From positions 62,001-126,000 of the forward strand of contig NZ_QVNQ01000014.1 of assembly GCF_003432485.1 (NCBI RefSeq): a stretch of 64,000 nt of DNA, read 5' to 3'. The notes under the pieces were generated by a model, which had not been told where the DNA came from, did not search any database, and saw nothing but the letters and a program-made list of their open reading frames with translations. This document shows positions 15,862 through 25,758 of the stretch, in pieces. The DNA comes from Actinomadura spongiicola. Lineage in GTDB: Bacteria; Actinomycetota; Actinomycetes; Streptosporangiales; Streptosporangiaceae. The position numbers and the translations under genes were made by a program. Positions within the stretch are counted from its first letter, which is position 1, and each line of letters begins with the position of its first letter.

Positions 15862-17207
15862 CCGGCCGCGCCGTTCCACGGCTGGTGGTCGCGGCGCCCG
15901 CGTCCGGAAGCGGGAAGACGACGGTCGCGACCGGTCTGATCGCGGCGCTGCGGGCCCGTGGCCTGGCGGTGTCCCCGCACAAGGTCGGCCCCGACTACAT
16001 CGACCCCGGCTACCACGCGCTCGCGGCGGGACGTCCGGGCCGCAACCTCGACCCGTGGCTGACCGGCGAGGACCGGGTGGCGCCGCTGTTCTTGCACGGC
16101 GCGTCCGGCTGCGACGTGGCCGTGGTCGAGGGCGTGATGGGCCTGTTCGATGGGCGTGGCGACACCGGGTTCGCGTCCACGGCACATGTCGCGCGGCTCC
16201 TCGCCGCGCCCGTCGTGCTCGTCGTGGACGCGGCGCGGCAGAGCCGGTCAGTGGCAGCGCTCGTGCATGGGTTCGCGTCGTTCGAGCCGGATGTCCGGGT
16301 CGGTGGCGTCGTTCTCAACCGGGTCGGCTCGGACCGGCACGAGGAACTGTGCCGGTCCGCGCTGGACGCGGCGGGCGTCCCGGTGCTGGGGGTGGTCCGC
16401 CGGGACGACGAGGTCGTCACACCGTCCCGGCATCTCGGGCTGATCCCGGCGGCCGAACGCGAACCGGACGCCGTGCGGGCGGTGGAACGGCTCGGCGACC
16501 TGATCGCCCGCTCCTGCGACCTGGACGCTCTGCTGCGCCTCGCCGCGACCGCACCCCCGCTGCCCGGCCGCCCCTGGGACCCCGCCGAACAGGTGCGACC
16601 GGTGCCGGGCGTCCGTCCGGTCGTCGCGGTGGCGGGCGGGAAGGCGTTCACGTTCTCGTATGCCGAGCACGCCGAGTTGCTGCGCGCGGCGGGCGCCGAT
16701 GTCGCCGTCTTCGACCCGCTCCGCGACGAGGCCCTCCCTGAGGGTGCCGCCGCGCTCGTCCTCGGCGGCGGGTTCCCCGAGGTGCACGCCGCCGAACTCG
16801 CCGCGAACAAGCCGATGCTCGCGACGGTGGCGGCCTTCGACGGCCCGATCGTCGCCGAATGCGCGGGCCTGCTGTACCTGTGCGAGGAACTCGACGGGCA
16901 GAGGATGTGCGGACGGGTTCCGGGACGGGCGCGGATGACGCCGACACTGACCCTCGGCTACCGGGACGCGGTCGCCGTCGCCGAATCGCCGCTGACCCGT
17001 CCGGGCGAACGCTTCCACGGCCACGAGTTCCACCGCACGACCCTCACCACCGGCGCCGCCCCCCTCTTCCGCTGGGCCCCCACCGGACGGGACGGCTTCG
17101 GCGACGCCCGCATCACCGCGTCGTACCTGCACCTGCACTGGGCCGGGCATCCGCAGGCGGCTCAACGGCTGGTGTCGTCCTCCAGGTCGCCTTCCGCCTT
17201 GAGGTAG
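15858..17207 (+). CDS. cobB: hydrogenobyrinic acid a,c-diamide synthase CobB
   Basis: 449 aa; GTG 15858 overlaps the cobO stop (GTGA), and another in-frame GTG sits one codon earlier. N-terminal dethiobiotin-synthetase-like ATPase with P-loop APASGSGKTT (residues 13-22), KVGPDYIDPGYH, and EGVMGLFDG. C-terminal class I glutamine amidotransferase with nucleophile Cys335 in AECAGLLYL and the GHEFHRT His. It amidates side chains a and c of the corrin ring using glutamine and ATP. Its 3' end overlaps the end of convergent cobN by 46 bp. Confidence 0.95.
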   Translation: MTGRAVPRLVVAAPASGSGKTTVATGLIAALRARGLAVSPHKVGPDYIDPGYHALAAGRPGRNLDPWLTGEDRVAPLFLHGASGCDVAVVEGVMGLFDGRGDTGFASTAHVARLLAAPVVLVVDAARQSRSVAALVHGFASFEPDVRVGGVVLNRVGSDRHEELCRSALDAAGVPVLGVVRRDDEVVTPSRHLGLIPAAEREPDAVRAVERLGDLIARSCDLDALLRLAATAPPLPGRPWDPAEQVRPVPGVRPVVAVAGGKAFTFSYAEHAELLRAAGADVAVFDPLRDEALPEGAAALVLGGGFPEVHAAELAANKPMLATVAAFDGPIVAECAGLLYLCEELDGQRMCGRVPGRARMTPTLTLGYRDAVAVAESPLTRPGERFHGHEFHRTTLTTGAAPLFRWAPTGRDGFGDARITASYLHLHWAGHPQAAQRLVSSSRSPSALR

Positions 17208-20200
17208 ACCTCCTGAAGCGCCTGAAGGGTGTCGGGGTCCGGGTGCTCCCACATGCCGCGTTCGGCCGCCTCAAGCAGCCGTTCGGCGATACCGTGCAAC
17301 GCCCAAGGGTTCGACTCCTCCATGAACGCGCGGTTCTCCTCGTCGAGAACATACGCGGCCGTGAGCCGGTCATACATCCAGTCGGCCATGACACCGGTCG
17401 TGGCGTCGTAACCGAACAAATAGTCGACGGTAGCGGCCAACTCGAACGCACCCTTGTAACCATGCCGCCGCATAGCGGCCAGCCAGTTCGGATTGACGAC
17501 ACGAGCACGGAAGATCCGCGCGGTCTCCTCCGACAACGTTCGGGTGCGGACCGCGTCCGGTCGGGTGCTGTCGCCGACATAGGCCTCCGGGTCCCGCCCG
17601 GTCAGCGCCCGCACGGTCGCGATCATGCCGCCGTGGTACTGGAAGTAGTCGTCGGAGTCGGCGATGTCGTGCTCGCGGGTGTCGACGTTCTTGGCGGCCA
17701 CGGCGATCCGCCTGTAGGCGTTCTCCATGTCGGCGCGGGCCGGGACGCCGTCGAGGTCGCGGCCGTAGGCGTGGCCGCCCCACACCGCGTACACCTCGGC
17801 GAGGTCGGCGTCGTCCCGCCAGTTCCCGCTGTCGATGAGCGGCAGCAGACCCGCGCCGTACGCGCCGGGCGCCGACCCGAACACCCGGAGGGTGGCACGC
17901 CGCTCGTCCCCGTGCCGCGCGGCGTCGTCCCGCACATGGGCGCGGACGTAGTTGTCGTCATCAGACTCATCGAGACCCGCGACGAGCCGGACGGCATCGT
18001 CCAACATCGCAACGACGTGCGGAAACGCGTCCCGGAAGAACCCGCTGATACGAACCGTCACATCGATGCGCGGCCGCCCCAACTCCGCCACGGGAACCGG
18101 CTCCAGCCTCGTCACCCGCCGCGACGCCTCGTCCCATTCCGGGCGGACCCCGAGCAGCGCGAGCACCTCGGCGACATCGTCACCCGCCGTGCGCATCGCG
18201 CTCGTCCCCCACACCGACAGCCCCACCGAACGAGGCCATTCACCATGGTCGGTCCGATAACGCTCCAGCAACGAGTCGGCCATCGCCTGCCCGGTCTCCC
18301 ACGCGAGACGGCTCGGCACGGCACGAGGATCGACCGAATAGAAGTTGCGCCCGGTCGGCAGCACGTTGACCAACCCACGCAACGGCGACCCGCTCGGACC
18401 AGCCGGAATGTAACCACCATCCAAGGCGTGCAGGACGTGGTCGAGCTCATCGGTCGTCCGGTCCAGCCGCGGCACGACCTCCGTCGCCGCGAACTCCAAC
18501 ACCCGCGCCACGACCTCGCGCCGCCCCTCGGAAACCTGCCCGACAACCCGGGACACCGCGTCCACCGCCCACCCCGCGTCCTCCATAGCCTGGACGAGCG
18601 ACCGAGCCATGGCCTCCACGGCGTCCACATCAGCGCGCGCTTCGGTGCCGTCCTCGGTGAGGCCGAGCGCCTCACGCAAACCAGGCAGCGTCTCCCGTCC
18701 CGACCACATCTGCCGGGCTCGGAGCATGGCCAGCACCAGGTCCACGCGGGCCTCCCCCGCCGGGGCCTGGCCGAGCACATGCAGGCCGTCGCGGATCTGC
18801 GCGTCCTTCACCTCGCACAGCCAGCCGTCGACGTGCAGGAGGAAATCGTCGAACTCGGTGTCGTGCGGACGGTCGTCCAACCCGAGGTCATGGTCGAGTT
18901 TCGCGGCCTGGATCAGCGTCCAGATCTGCGCGCGGATCGCGGGCAGCTTCGCCGGGTCCATCGCGGCGATCGTGGCGTGCTCGTCCAGGAGCTGTTCGAG
19001 TCGGGCGATGTCGCCGTACGTCTCCGCACGCGCCATCGGCGGGACCATGTGGTCGACGAGCACGGCATGGGCCCGGCGCTTGGCCTGCGTCCCTTCTCCC
19101 GGGTCGTTGACGAGGAACGGGTAGACCAGCGGCACGTCACCGAGCGCCGCGTCCGTGCCGCACGACGCCGACATGCCCGCCGCCTTGCCCGGCAGCCACT
19201 CCAGGTTGCCGTGCTTGCCGACATGGACGATCGCGTGGGCGCCGAACTCGTCCGACAGCCACCGGTACGCGGCCAGGTAGTGGTGGCTCGGTGGCAGATC
19301 CGGATCGTGGTAGATCGCGATCGGGTTCTGCCCGAACCCGCGCGGCGGCTGCACCATCACCACCACGTTGCCGGCGCGCAGGGCCGCGAGGACGATGTCC
19401 CCGTCCTGGACGAACAACTCCCCGGGCGGCGGGCCCCAGTGCCGCTCCATCTCGTCCCGCAGGTCCTCCGGCAGGGTGCGGTACCAGCGCTCGTACGCCG
19501 CCCCGGAGATCCGGACCGGATTACCGGCGAGCTGCTCCTCTGTCAGCCAGTTCTCGTCCTGCCCACCCGCCGCGATCAACGCGTGGACGAGCGCGTCCCC
19601 GTCCTGCTCCGCCACACCGGGGAAGCCGTAGCCCAGGTCGTACCCGGCCTCCGCGAGCCGAGCCAACAACCGCACGGTGCTGGCCGGAGTGTCGAGCCCA
19701 ACGGCGTTGCCGACCCGCGAATGCTTCGTCGGATACGCCGAGAGCATCACGACCAGACGCCGCTCCCCGGTCGGCGTGTGCCGCAGCCGACCATGCCGGA
19801 CGGCGATCCCCGCGACCCGCGCCGCCCGCTCCGGATCAGCCGCGTACACCGTCAGCCCGTCCTCGTCGATCTCCTTGAACGAGAACGGAACCGTGATGAT
19901 CCGCCCGTCGAACTCGGGGATGGCGACCTGCGACGCCGCGTCCAGCGGGGACAGCCCGTCGTCGCTCGCCTCCCAGGCCGCCCGGGACGTCGTCAAGCAC
20001 AGCCCCTGCAAGATGGGCACGTCCAGTTCGGCGAGCGCACCCACGTCCCAAGCCTCGTCGTCACCGCCCGCCCCGGCCGTCGCGGGTCTTGTCCCGCCCG
20101 CCGCGAGGACGGTCACGACCAGCGCGTCCGCCTCCCGCAACACGTCGAACAACTCCGGCTCCGCCGTGCGCAACGACGAACAGAACACCGGCAGAGCCCG

Positions 20201-20758
20201 CCCGCCCGCGTCCTCCACAGCGGCACACAACGCCTCGACGAACGCGGTGTTCCCCGCCACATGATGAGCGCGGTAGTACAGCACCCCCACCACAGGCCCC
20301 ACCGCACCCCGGGACTCCCGCTCCAGCAGCCCCCACGTAGGCGTCGGCTGCGGCGGCTCGAACCCGCGCCCGGTGAGCAGCACGGTGTCACACAGAAAGG
20401 CATGCAACTCACCCAAATTCGCGGGCCCACCATGCGCCAGATAGGCATGCGCATCAGCACACACGCCACCGCTCACCCTGCCCCTGAGCCGGGACAACTC
20501 CATCAACTCGGCGTCGGGCGCCTGCTCCCCACCGAGGACGACCACCGGCCGGGGCCCGGCGAGCAGGACCTCAAGCCCGTCCTCCCAGGCACGCCGCCCA
20601 CCGAGCAGCCGCACAACGACCAGATCAACGCCCTCGACAAGCTCCGGCAGGTCGTCCACGGACAATCGTGCGGGATTCCCGAGCCGATACGCGGCACCGG
20701 ACGCACGCGCGCTCAACAGGTCGGTGTCGGACGTCGAAAGCAGCAGGACAACGGACAC
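17162..20758 (-). CDS. cobN: cobaltochelatase large subunit CobN
   Basis: 1198 aa, a normal length for CobN. GTG 20758 is preferred over the longer frame because GGGGGAGG lies 7 nt before it. Family signatures across the chain: GVLYYRAHHVAGNTAFVEAL, FSFKEIDEDGLTVYAADPER, VMLSAYPTKHSRVGNAVGLD, the catalytic-region GKHGNLEWLPGKA, and GGHAYGRDLDGVPARADMEN. It binds the corrin and Co2+ and, with the ATP-driven ChlI/D-like subunit, inserts cobalt. Transcribed alone from its own cobalamin-riboswitch leader. Confidence 0.97.
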   Translation of the reverse strand: MSVVLLLSTSDTDLLSARASGAAYRLGNPARLSVDDLPELVEGVDLVVVRLLGGRRAWEDGLEVLLAGPRPVVVLGGEQAPDAELMELSRLRGRVSGGVCADAHAYLAHGGPANLGELHAFLCDTVLLTGRGFEPPQPTPTWGLLERESRGAVGPVVGVLYYRAHHVAGNTAFVEALCAAVEDAGGRALPVFCSSLRTAEPELFDVLREADALVVTVLAAGGTRPATAGAGGDDEAWDVGALAELDVPILQGLCLTTSRAAWEASDDGLSPLDAASQVAIPEFDGRIITVPFSFKEIDEDGLTVYAADPERAARVAGIAVRHGRLRHTPTGERRLVVMLSAYPTKHSRVGNAVGLDTPASTVRLLARLAEAGYDLGYGFPGVAEQDGDALVHALIAAGGQDENWLTEEQLAGNPVRISGAAYERWYRTLPEDLRDEMERHWGPPPGELFVQDGDIVLAALRAGNVVVMVQPPRGFGQNPIAIYHDPDLPPSHHYLAAYRWLSDEFGAHAIVHVGKHGNLEWLPGKAAGMSASCGTDAALGDVPLVYPFLVNDPGEGTQAKRRAHAVLVDHMVPPMARAETYGDIARLEQLLDEHATIAAMDPAKLPAIRAQIWTLIQAAKLDHDLGLDDRPHDTEFDDFLLHVDGWLCEVKDAQIRDGLHVLGQAPAGEARVDLVLAMLRARQMWSGRETLPGLREALGLTEDGTEARADVDAVEAMARSLVQAMEDAGWAVDAVSRVVGQVSEGRREVVARVLEFAATEVVPRLDRTTDELDHVLHALDGGYIPAGPSGSPLRGLVNVLPTGRNFYSVDPRAVPSRLAWETGQAMADSLLERYRTDHGEWPRSVGLSVWGTSAMRTAGDDVAEVLALLGVRPEWDEASRRVTRLEPVPVAELGRPRIDVTVRISGFFRDAFPHVVAMLDDAVRLVAGLDESDDDNYVRAHVRDDAARHGDERRATLRVFGSAPGAYGAGLLPLIDSGNWRDDADLAEVYAVWGGHAYGRDLDGVPARADMENAYRRIAVAAKNVDTREHDIADSDDYFQYHGGMIATVRALTGRDPEAYVGDSTRPDAVRTRTLSEETARIFRARVVNPNWLAAMRRHGYKGAFELAATVDYLFGYDATTGVMADWMYDRLTAAYVLDEENRAFMEESNPWALHGIAERLLEAAERGMWEHPDPDTLQALQEVYLKAEGDLEDDTSR

Positions 20759-20804
20759 GGCAGATCCTCCCCCTGGGGTCCTCGCCCCGGTCGCGGGTGT
20801 CACG

Positions 20805-20950
20805 ACGGCGGAAGTCTCCTGGCTCCCGGATCAACACTCGCCCCGGCCTTCCCATCCGCGAGGACAGTGGCCGAAAACGGGGTTCACTCCCCGGTGACAG
20901 TGGCGGGACCGCGCCGGATTCCCACCGGCTTCCTCCACTGCCGTCGTCCA
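20805..20950 (-). ncRNA. cobalamin riboswitch upstream of cobN
   Basis: On the minus strand: GGAAGCCGGTGGGAATCCGG, then CGGTCCCGCCACTGTCACC (B12 box), and the closing GAGCCAGGAGACTTCC. It shares the long-arm form of the riboswitch before the importer operon and ends ~45 nt before the cobN ribosome site. Confidence 0.9.
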
Positions 20951-21072
20951 CCTAGAGCGTACGACACCCCACCCCACCCGCCTAGCCCGCAGGCCCCCAA
21001 GCCCTTGGACCCCGTCCACGGCCGGGAAGGTGGTCGGTCACCTCAGAGCCGGTTGGGGTCCGGAGGGTGTGG

Positions 21073-21088
21073 TTACATCCTCATCGTG
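21073..21088 (+). promoter_or_regulatory. probable leaderless promoter of cobG-cobH-cobIJ
   Basis: TTACAT at 21073-21078 lies 7 nt before GTG 21086, and there is no ribosome site, so transcription probably starts at the start codon itself. The -35 element is unclear. No riboswitch is visible on this strand. Confidence 0.4.
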
Positions 21089-22198
21089 CCGGATGTTCAT
21101 TTGGTGGGGCGTATGCGTGCCGACGCGTGTCCCGGGGCGTTGCAGACGCACGACGCCGCGGACGGGGCGTTGGCGCGTGTGCGGACGCCCGGGGGTGCGG
21201 TGTCGGCGGCGCAGCTCAGGGTGCTCGGTGCCGCCGCTCGCGAGGTCGGGGTGGACGTCATCGAGTTGACGTCCCGGGCCAACCTTCAGGTGCGGGGTGT
21301 CCGTGATCCGGCGGTGCTCGCGAACCGGTTGGCGGGGGCGGGGCTGTTGCCGTCGGCGTCCCATGAGCGGGTTCGCAACATCGTCGCGTCGCCGCTCGGG
21401 GGGCGTGGGATTCGCGGTGTGCTCGACACCGATCCCCTTGTCACCGCGCTGGACCGGGCGGTGTGCGCGAACCCCGTGTTGGCCGATCTGCCTGGTCGGT
21501 TTCTTTTTGCGGTGGATGACGGCACTGGTGATGTCGTCGCGCTGGGTGCCGATGTCGCGTTGACGTCCGGGGGTCTGCTCTTGGCCGGGACGGCGGTGGA
21601 CTTGGAGTTCGGTGATTCGGTCGCGGTCATGGTCGCGTCGGCGGAGGCGTTTCTGCAGGTTCGCGGGGACGCGTGGCGGCTGGGTGAGGTGCCGGACGGG
21701 CCGCGCCTCGTCGCGAAACGGCTGGGCGGGGTGTTGGCTGGCGATGGGCTTGTCCCGGATCCGCCGGCCCCCCACGCGGGGATCGTCGAGCAGCGGGACG
21801 GACGTGTCGCGCTGGAGGTCGTGCCGCCGCTCGGGCGGATGTCGGGGGCGCAGGTCGAAGCGCTCGCCGAGGTCGTGGACGAGGTGCGGTTGACGCCGTG
21901 GCGGAGTGTCGTCCTGCGGGATCTGGAGCGGGACGAGGTCGAGCGGTGCGTGAGATTCCTGGAGCGGCACGGGTTCGCGACCGATGCGGATTCGCCGTGG
22001 GTGGGTGTCACCGCGTGCACGGGGAGTCCCGGGTGCGCGAAGTCGCGGGGTGATGTGCAGGGTCAGGCGCGGCGTTGGGTGGACGGGCTCGCGCACGCTC
22101 CTCGAACCCCCGTCCACTGGGCGGGATGCGACCGGTGCTGCGGGATGCCGCGCGGGCCGGTCGTTCTGAAGACGGCGGCACCGGAAGGGCACACGTGA
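21086..22198 (+). CDS. cobG: precorrin-3B synthase CobG
   Basis: 370 aa from GTG 21086. Two ferredoxin-like nitrite/sulfite-reductase repeats (VIELTSRANLQVRGV and, later, TPWRSVVLRDLE). The cluster/siroheme-type cysteine motif is C-x5-C in VTACTGSPGCAKSRGDV, with a second Cys pair in GCDRCCGMP. CobG is the oxygen-dependent ring-contraction monooxygenase that converts precorrin-3A to precorrin-3B, so the pathway here is the aerobic one. First gene of a three-gene coupled operon. Confidence 0.93.
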   Translation: MPDVHLVGRMRADACPGALQTHDAADGALARVRTPGGAVSAAQLRVLGAAAREVGVDVIELTSRANLQVRGVRDPAVLANRLAGAGLLPSASHERVRNIVASPLGGRGIRGVLDTDPLVTALDRAVCANPVLADLPGRFLFAVDDGTGDVVALGADVALTSGGLLLAGTAVDLEFGDSVAVMVASAEAFLQVRGDAWRLGEVPDGPRLVAKRLGGVLAGDGLVPDPPAPHAGIVEQRDGRVALEVVPPLGRMSGAQVEALAEVVDEVRLTPWRSVVLRDLERDEVERCVRFLERHGFATDADSPWVGVTACTGSPGCAKSRGDVQGQARRWVDGLAHAPRTPVHWAGCDRCCGMPRGPVVLKTAAPEGHT

Positions 22199-22815
22199 TC
22201 GATTACATCCGCGACGGCGCGGAGATCTACCGGCGGTCGTTCGCGACCATCCGCGCGGAGGCCGACCTGTCGCGGCTGCCCGAGGATGTGGCGCGGGTCG
22301 CCGTGCGCATGATCCACGCCTGCGGGATGACCGACCTCGTCGATGACCTGGCCTGGTCGCCGGGGGTCGTGGAGCGGGCACGGGCGGCGCTGGTCGGCGG
22401 CGCGCCGATCCTGTGCGACGCGAGGATGGTGGCGTCCGGTGTCACCCGGGCGCGGCTCCCCGCCGGCAACGAGGTCGTGTGCACGCTCGGCGACCCGCGT
22501 GTTCCGGACCTGGCGGCGCGGCTGGGGACGACCCGCAGCGCGGCGGCGCTCGATCTCTGGCTCGACCGCCTGGATGGCGCTGTCGTCGCGATCGGGAACG
22601 CGCCGACCGCGCTGTTCCGGCTGCTGGAACTGGTCGGGGACGGCGCGGGACGTCCGGCGGCGATCCTCGGGATCCCGGTCGGGTTCGTCGGCGCGGTCGA
22701 GTCCAAGGAGGCCCTCGGCGCGAGCGGGCTGCCGCATCTGGTGGTGCGCGGTCGGCGCGGTGGCAGCGCGATAGCGGCGGCGGCGGTCAACGCCATCGCC
22801 AGTGAGGCGGAGTGA
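22195..22815 (+). CDS. cobH: precorrin-8X methylmutase CobH
   Basis: 206 aa; GTG 22195 overlaps the cobG stop. Family motifs: IYRRSFATIRAEADL, the catalytic His in VAVRMIHACGMTDLV, GAPILCDARMVASGV, and IGNAPTALFRLLEL. It shifts the methyl group from C-11 to C-12 to form hydrogenobyrinic acid. Followed directly by cobIJ with a TGATG overlap. Confidence 0.96.
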   Translation: MIDYIRDGAEIYRRSFATIRAEADLSRLPEDVARVAVRMIHACGMTDLVDDLAWSPGVVERARAALVGGAPILCDARMVASGVTRARLPAGNEVVCTLGDPRVPDLAARLGTTRSAAALDLWLDRLDGAVVAIGNAPTALFRLLELVGDGAGRPAAILGIPVGFVGAVESKEALGASGLPHLVVRGRRGGSAIAAAAVNAIASEAE

Positions 22816-24296
22816 TGACGGGACGGCTCTACGGCGTGGGCGTCGGTCCCGGCGACCCCGAACTGGTCACGGTGAAGGCGGCCCGGCTGATCGGCGCGGC
22901 GGACGTCGTCGCCTATCACTGCGCCCGGCACGGCCGCAGCATCGCCCGTGCCGCCGCGGAACCCTACCTGGGCGACGGTCAGATCGAGGAGCAGCTCGTC
23001 TATCCGGTGACGACGGAGACGACAAATCATCCGGGCGGGTACCAGGGGGCGCTGGACGCGTTCTACGCCGAGTGCGCCGCCCGGCTCGCCGCACATCTCG
23101 ACGCGGGCCGGACGGTCGTCGTCCTGAGCGAGGGCGACCCGCTGTTCTACGGCTCCTACATGCATCTCCACAAGCGACTCGCACCGCACTATCCGGCGGA
23201 GGTCGTGCCGGGCGTGACCTCGGTCAGCGCGGCGTCGGCGGCGGCGGGACGGCCGCTGGTGGAGCGGGACGAGACGCTGACCGTGCTGCCCGGAACGCTG
23301 CCCGGCGACGAGCTGACCGTCCGGCTGCGGGCGACGGACGCGGCTGCCGTCCTCAAACTCGGCCGGACGTTCCCCAAGGTCAGACAGGCGTTCGAGGACG
23401 CGGGGCGGCTCGGCGACGCCTGGTACGTCGAACGCGCCGCGACCGACCGGGAGCGGGTCGTGCCGCTCGCGGACGTCGATCCGGCGGACGTCCCGTACAT
23501 GTCGCTGGCCCTGCTGACGAGCCCGGCGGAGCAGTCGTTCACCGCGCCTCCCCCGGCGCGGCCCGACGAACCGGGAAGCGTCACGGTCGTCGGGCTCGGA
23601 CCGGCGGGGCGGCCGTGGCTCACTCCTGAGGCGCAGGACGTCCTGGCGTCGGCGACCGACCTCGTCGGCTACGGCCCGTACCTGGACCGCGTGCCGCCGA
23701 ACCCCCGGCAGCGGCGGCACTCCACCGGCAACCGCGTCGAGTCCGACCGGGCCCGGCACGCGCTGGCCCTCGCCCGGGACGGCGCCCGCGTCGCGGTCGT
23801 CTCGTCCGGCGATCCCGGGGTGTTCGCGATGGCGACGGCCGTGCTTGAGGTCGCGGAGGAGTTCGTGGACGTGCCCGTGCGCGTCGTTCCGGGGCTGACC
23901 GCCGCGCAGGCCGTCGCGGCGCGGGCCGGGGCGCCGCTCGGCCACGACTTCTGCGTCCTGTCGCTGTCGGACCTGCTCAAACCCTGGGACGTGATCGCCC
24001 GGCGGCTCACGGCGGCGGCGGAGGCCGATCTGGTGCTCGCCCTGTACAACCCGTCGTCCAGCCGCCGCAAACATCAACTCCCCGCGGCCCGCGAACTGCT
24101 ACTGAAACACCGTGACCCGGAAACGCCGGTCGTGGTCGGACGCGACGTCGGCGGCCCCGAGGAGACCGTCACCGTCACGACGCTCGGCAAGCTCGACCCC
24201 GAACAAGTCGACATGCGCTGCCTGGTCATCGTCGGGTCGTCCACGACCCGGGTCACCGACCGCGGCGTCGTCTTCACTCCCCGCCGCTACCCCTGA
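22815..24296 (+). CDS. cobIJ: CobIJ fusion: precorrin-2 C20- and precorrin-3B C17-methyltransferase
   Basis: 493 aa from ATG 22815 (overlap with the cobH stop). Two full tetrapyrrole-methylase domains. CobI is residues ~1-240: GVGVGPGDPELVTVKAARLI, VVLSEGDPLFYGSYMHL, EVVPGVTSVSAASAAAGRPL. CobJ is ~250-490: VTVVGLGPAGRPWLTPEA, VVSSGDPGVFAMATAVLEV, VLSLSDLLKPWDVIARRL. Such fusions are common in actinomycetes. The protein adds the SAM-derived methyl groups at C-20 and C-17, the second with ring contraction. Its 3' end overlaps cobK, on the other strand, by 10 bp. Confidence 0.96.
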   Translation: MTGRLYGVGVGPGDPELVTVKAARLIGAADVVAYHCARHGRSIARAAAEPYLGDGQIEEQLVYPVTTETTNHPGGYQGALDAFYAECAARLAAHLDAGRTVVVLSEGDPLFYGSYMHLHKRLAPHYPAEVVPGVTSVSAASAAAGRPLVERDETLTVLPGTLPGDELTVRLRATDAAAVLKLGRTFPKVRQAFEDAGRLGDAWYVERAATDRERVVPLADVDPADVPYMSLALLTSPAEQSFTAPPPARPDEPGSVTVVGLGPAGRPWLTPEAQDVLASATDLVGYGPYLDRVPPNPRQRRHSTGNRVESDRARHALALARDGARVAVVSSGDPGVFAMATAVLEVAEEFVDVPVRVVPGLTAAQAVAARAGAPLGHDFCVLSLSDLLKPWDVIARRLTAAAEADLVLALYNPSSSRRKHQLPAARELLLKHRDPETPVVVGRDVGGPEETVTVTTLGKLDPEQVDMRCLVIVGSSTTRVTDRGVVFTPRRYP

Positions 24297-25018
24297 GCCC
24301 AGCGCGCGGCGGTAGCCGCGTCCCCGGCCGTCTCGACACCGCCGGGGACGGGCGGACGGTCGATCATGACGACGGGAATCCGGGCCTGGCGCGCGGCGGT
24401 GAGCTTCGGACGGGTCAGCGCGCCGCCGCTGTCCTTGGTGACCAGCACGTCCAGGCGGTGTTCGCGGATCAGCGCGCGTTCACCGTCCAGCGTGTACGGC
24501 CCCCGCGACAGCAGCACCCGCACGTTCGACGGCACGGGCCCCTCCGGCGGGTCGACCGACCGGGCGAGGAACCACACGCCGGTGCGGGCGGCGAACATGG
24601 GGATGCTGCGGCGCCCGGTGGTGAGGAACGCGCGGGCGCCGTCCGGCAGCGCGGCGACGGCGGCGACGAGGGACGGGACGCGGCGCCAGTCGTCGCCGTC
24701 CTCCTCGACCCAGCCGGGGCGGCGCAACGCGAGCAGCGGCACACCGGTCAGCCGGGACGCGTCCGCGGCGGACGCGCTCATCCGCTCCGCGAACGGATGC
24801 GTGGCGTCGACGACGCGGTCGATGCGTTGGTCGCGGAGCCACGCCGCCAACCCGGCCGGGCCACCGAAACCGCCGATCCGGACCTCACCGGCGGGGAGGC
24901 GCGGGTCAGCGACCCGCCCGGCGAGCGACGACACGACCCGCAGGCCCGGGACGTCCGCCAGCCGCGCGGCGAGGTCCCGCGCCTCCGCCGTCCCGCCGAG
25001 GATCAGGACGCGTCTCAC
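24287..25018 (-). CDS. cobK: precorrin-6A reductase CobK
   Basis: 243 aa; GTG 25018 overlaps the cobM stop (GTGA). It begins with the nucleotide-binding strand VLILGGTAEARDLAARL, then VVDATHPFAERMSASAAD, the RPGW segment, AFLTTGRRSIPMFAAR and DVLVTKDSGGALTRPKLTAA, all family hallmarks. It reduces precorrin-6A with NADPH. Last gene of the minus-strand cobL-cobM-cobK unit. Confidence 0.94.
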   Translation of the reverse strand: MRRVLILGGTAEARDLAARLADVPGLRVVSSLAGRVADPRLPAGEVRIGGFGGPAGLAAWLRDQRIDRVVDATHPFAERMSASAADASRLTGVPLLALRRPGWVEEDGDDWRRVPSLVAAVAALPDGARAFLTTGRRSIPMFAARTGVWFLARSVDPPEGPVPSNVRVLLSRGPYTLDGERALIREHRLDVLVTKDSGGALTRPKLTAARQARIPVVMIDRPPVPGGVETAGDAATAARWAQG

Positions 25019-25758
25019 CCCCGTTGCCGCCCGGCGCTGTACAGGTGGCTGCCCGGGAACGCCGACGCCGCCAGCACCCGCCCGACGATGATCACGGCCG
25101 TGCGCTTCACCCCGGCCTCGTGCACCAGGGCCGCGATGTCGGCGAGGGTGCCGCGCAGGATCAGTTCGTCCGGGCGGCTGGCGCGGGCGACGACCGCGAC
25201 CGGGCAGTCCGCGCCGTAGTGCGGCAGCAGCTCGGCGGTCACCTCGTCGATCCGCTGGACGGCGAGGTGCAGCACCATCGTGGCGCCGCTCGCGCCGAGG
25301 GTGGCGAGGTCCTCGCCGTCCGGCATGGGTGTGGCGCGCGCCGCCGTCCGGGTCAGGATCACCGTCTGCCCCACGCCGGGGACGGTCAGCTCCCGGCCCA
25401 GCGAGGCCGCCGCCGCCGCGAACGCGGGCACGCCCGGGACGATCTCGTGCGGGACGCCCGCCGCGTCCAACCGCCGGATCTGCTCGGCCACCGCGCTGAA
25501 CACCGACGGGTCGCCGGAGTGCAGGCGCGCGACGTCCAGGCCGTCCCGGTGCGCGGCGGTCAGCTCGGCGACGATCTCGTCCAGCGTCAGGTTCGCGGTG
25601 TCGACGAGCCGGGCGCCGGGCGGGCAGGCGTCCAGCAGCTCCACCGGAACCAGCGACCCCGCGTACAGGCACACCGGCGCGGACTCCAGCACCCGCAGCC
25701 CCCGCACGGTGATGAGGTCGGCGGCGCCGGGACCGGCCCCGACGAAGTAGACGGTCAT
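25015..25758 (-). CDS. cobM: precorrin-4 C11-methyltransferase CobM
   Basis: 247 aa from ATG 25758, which overlaps the cobL stop (ATGA). A single tetrapyrrole-methylase domain: VYFVGAGPGAADLITVRGL, CLYAGSLVPVELLDACP, VARLHSGDPSVFSAVAEQI, HEIVPGVPAFAAAAASLG and TVILTRTAARATPMP. It methylates precorrin-4 at C-11 using SAM. Translationally coupled on both sides. Confidence 0.95.
   Translation of the reverse strand: MTVYFVGAGPGAADLITVRGLRVLESAPVCLYAGSLVPVELLDACPPGARLVDTANLTLDEIVAELTAAHRDGLDVARLHSGDPSVFSAVAEQIRRLDAAGVPHEIVPGVPAFAAAAASLGRELTVPGVGQTVILTRTAARATPMPDGEDLATLGASGATMVLHLAVQRIDEVTAELLPHYGADCPVAVVARASRPDELILRGTLADIAALVHEAGVKRTAVIIVGRVLAASAFPGSHLYSAGRQRG

Noticed and set aside
16859..21085. 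Plus-strand open frame of ~1400 codons running opposite cobN into cobG
   Set aside because: It is the high-GC antisense shadow of cobN and riboswitch C; only the part from GTG 21086 (CobG) has recognisable domains.
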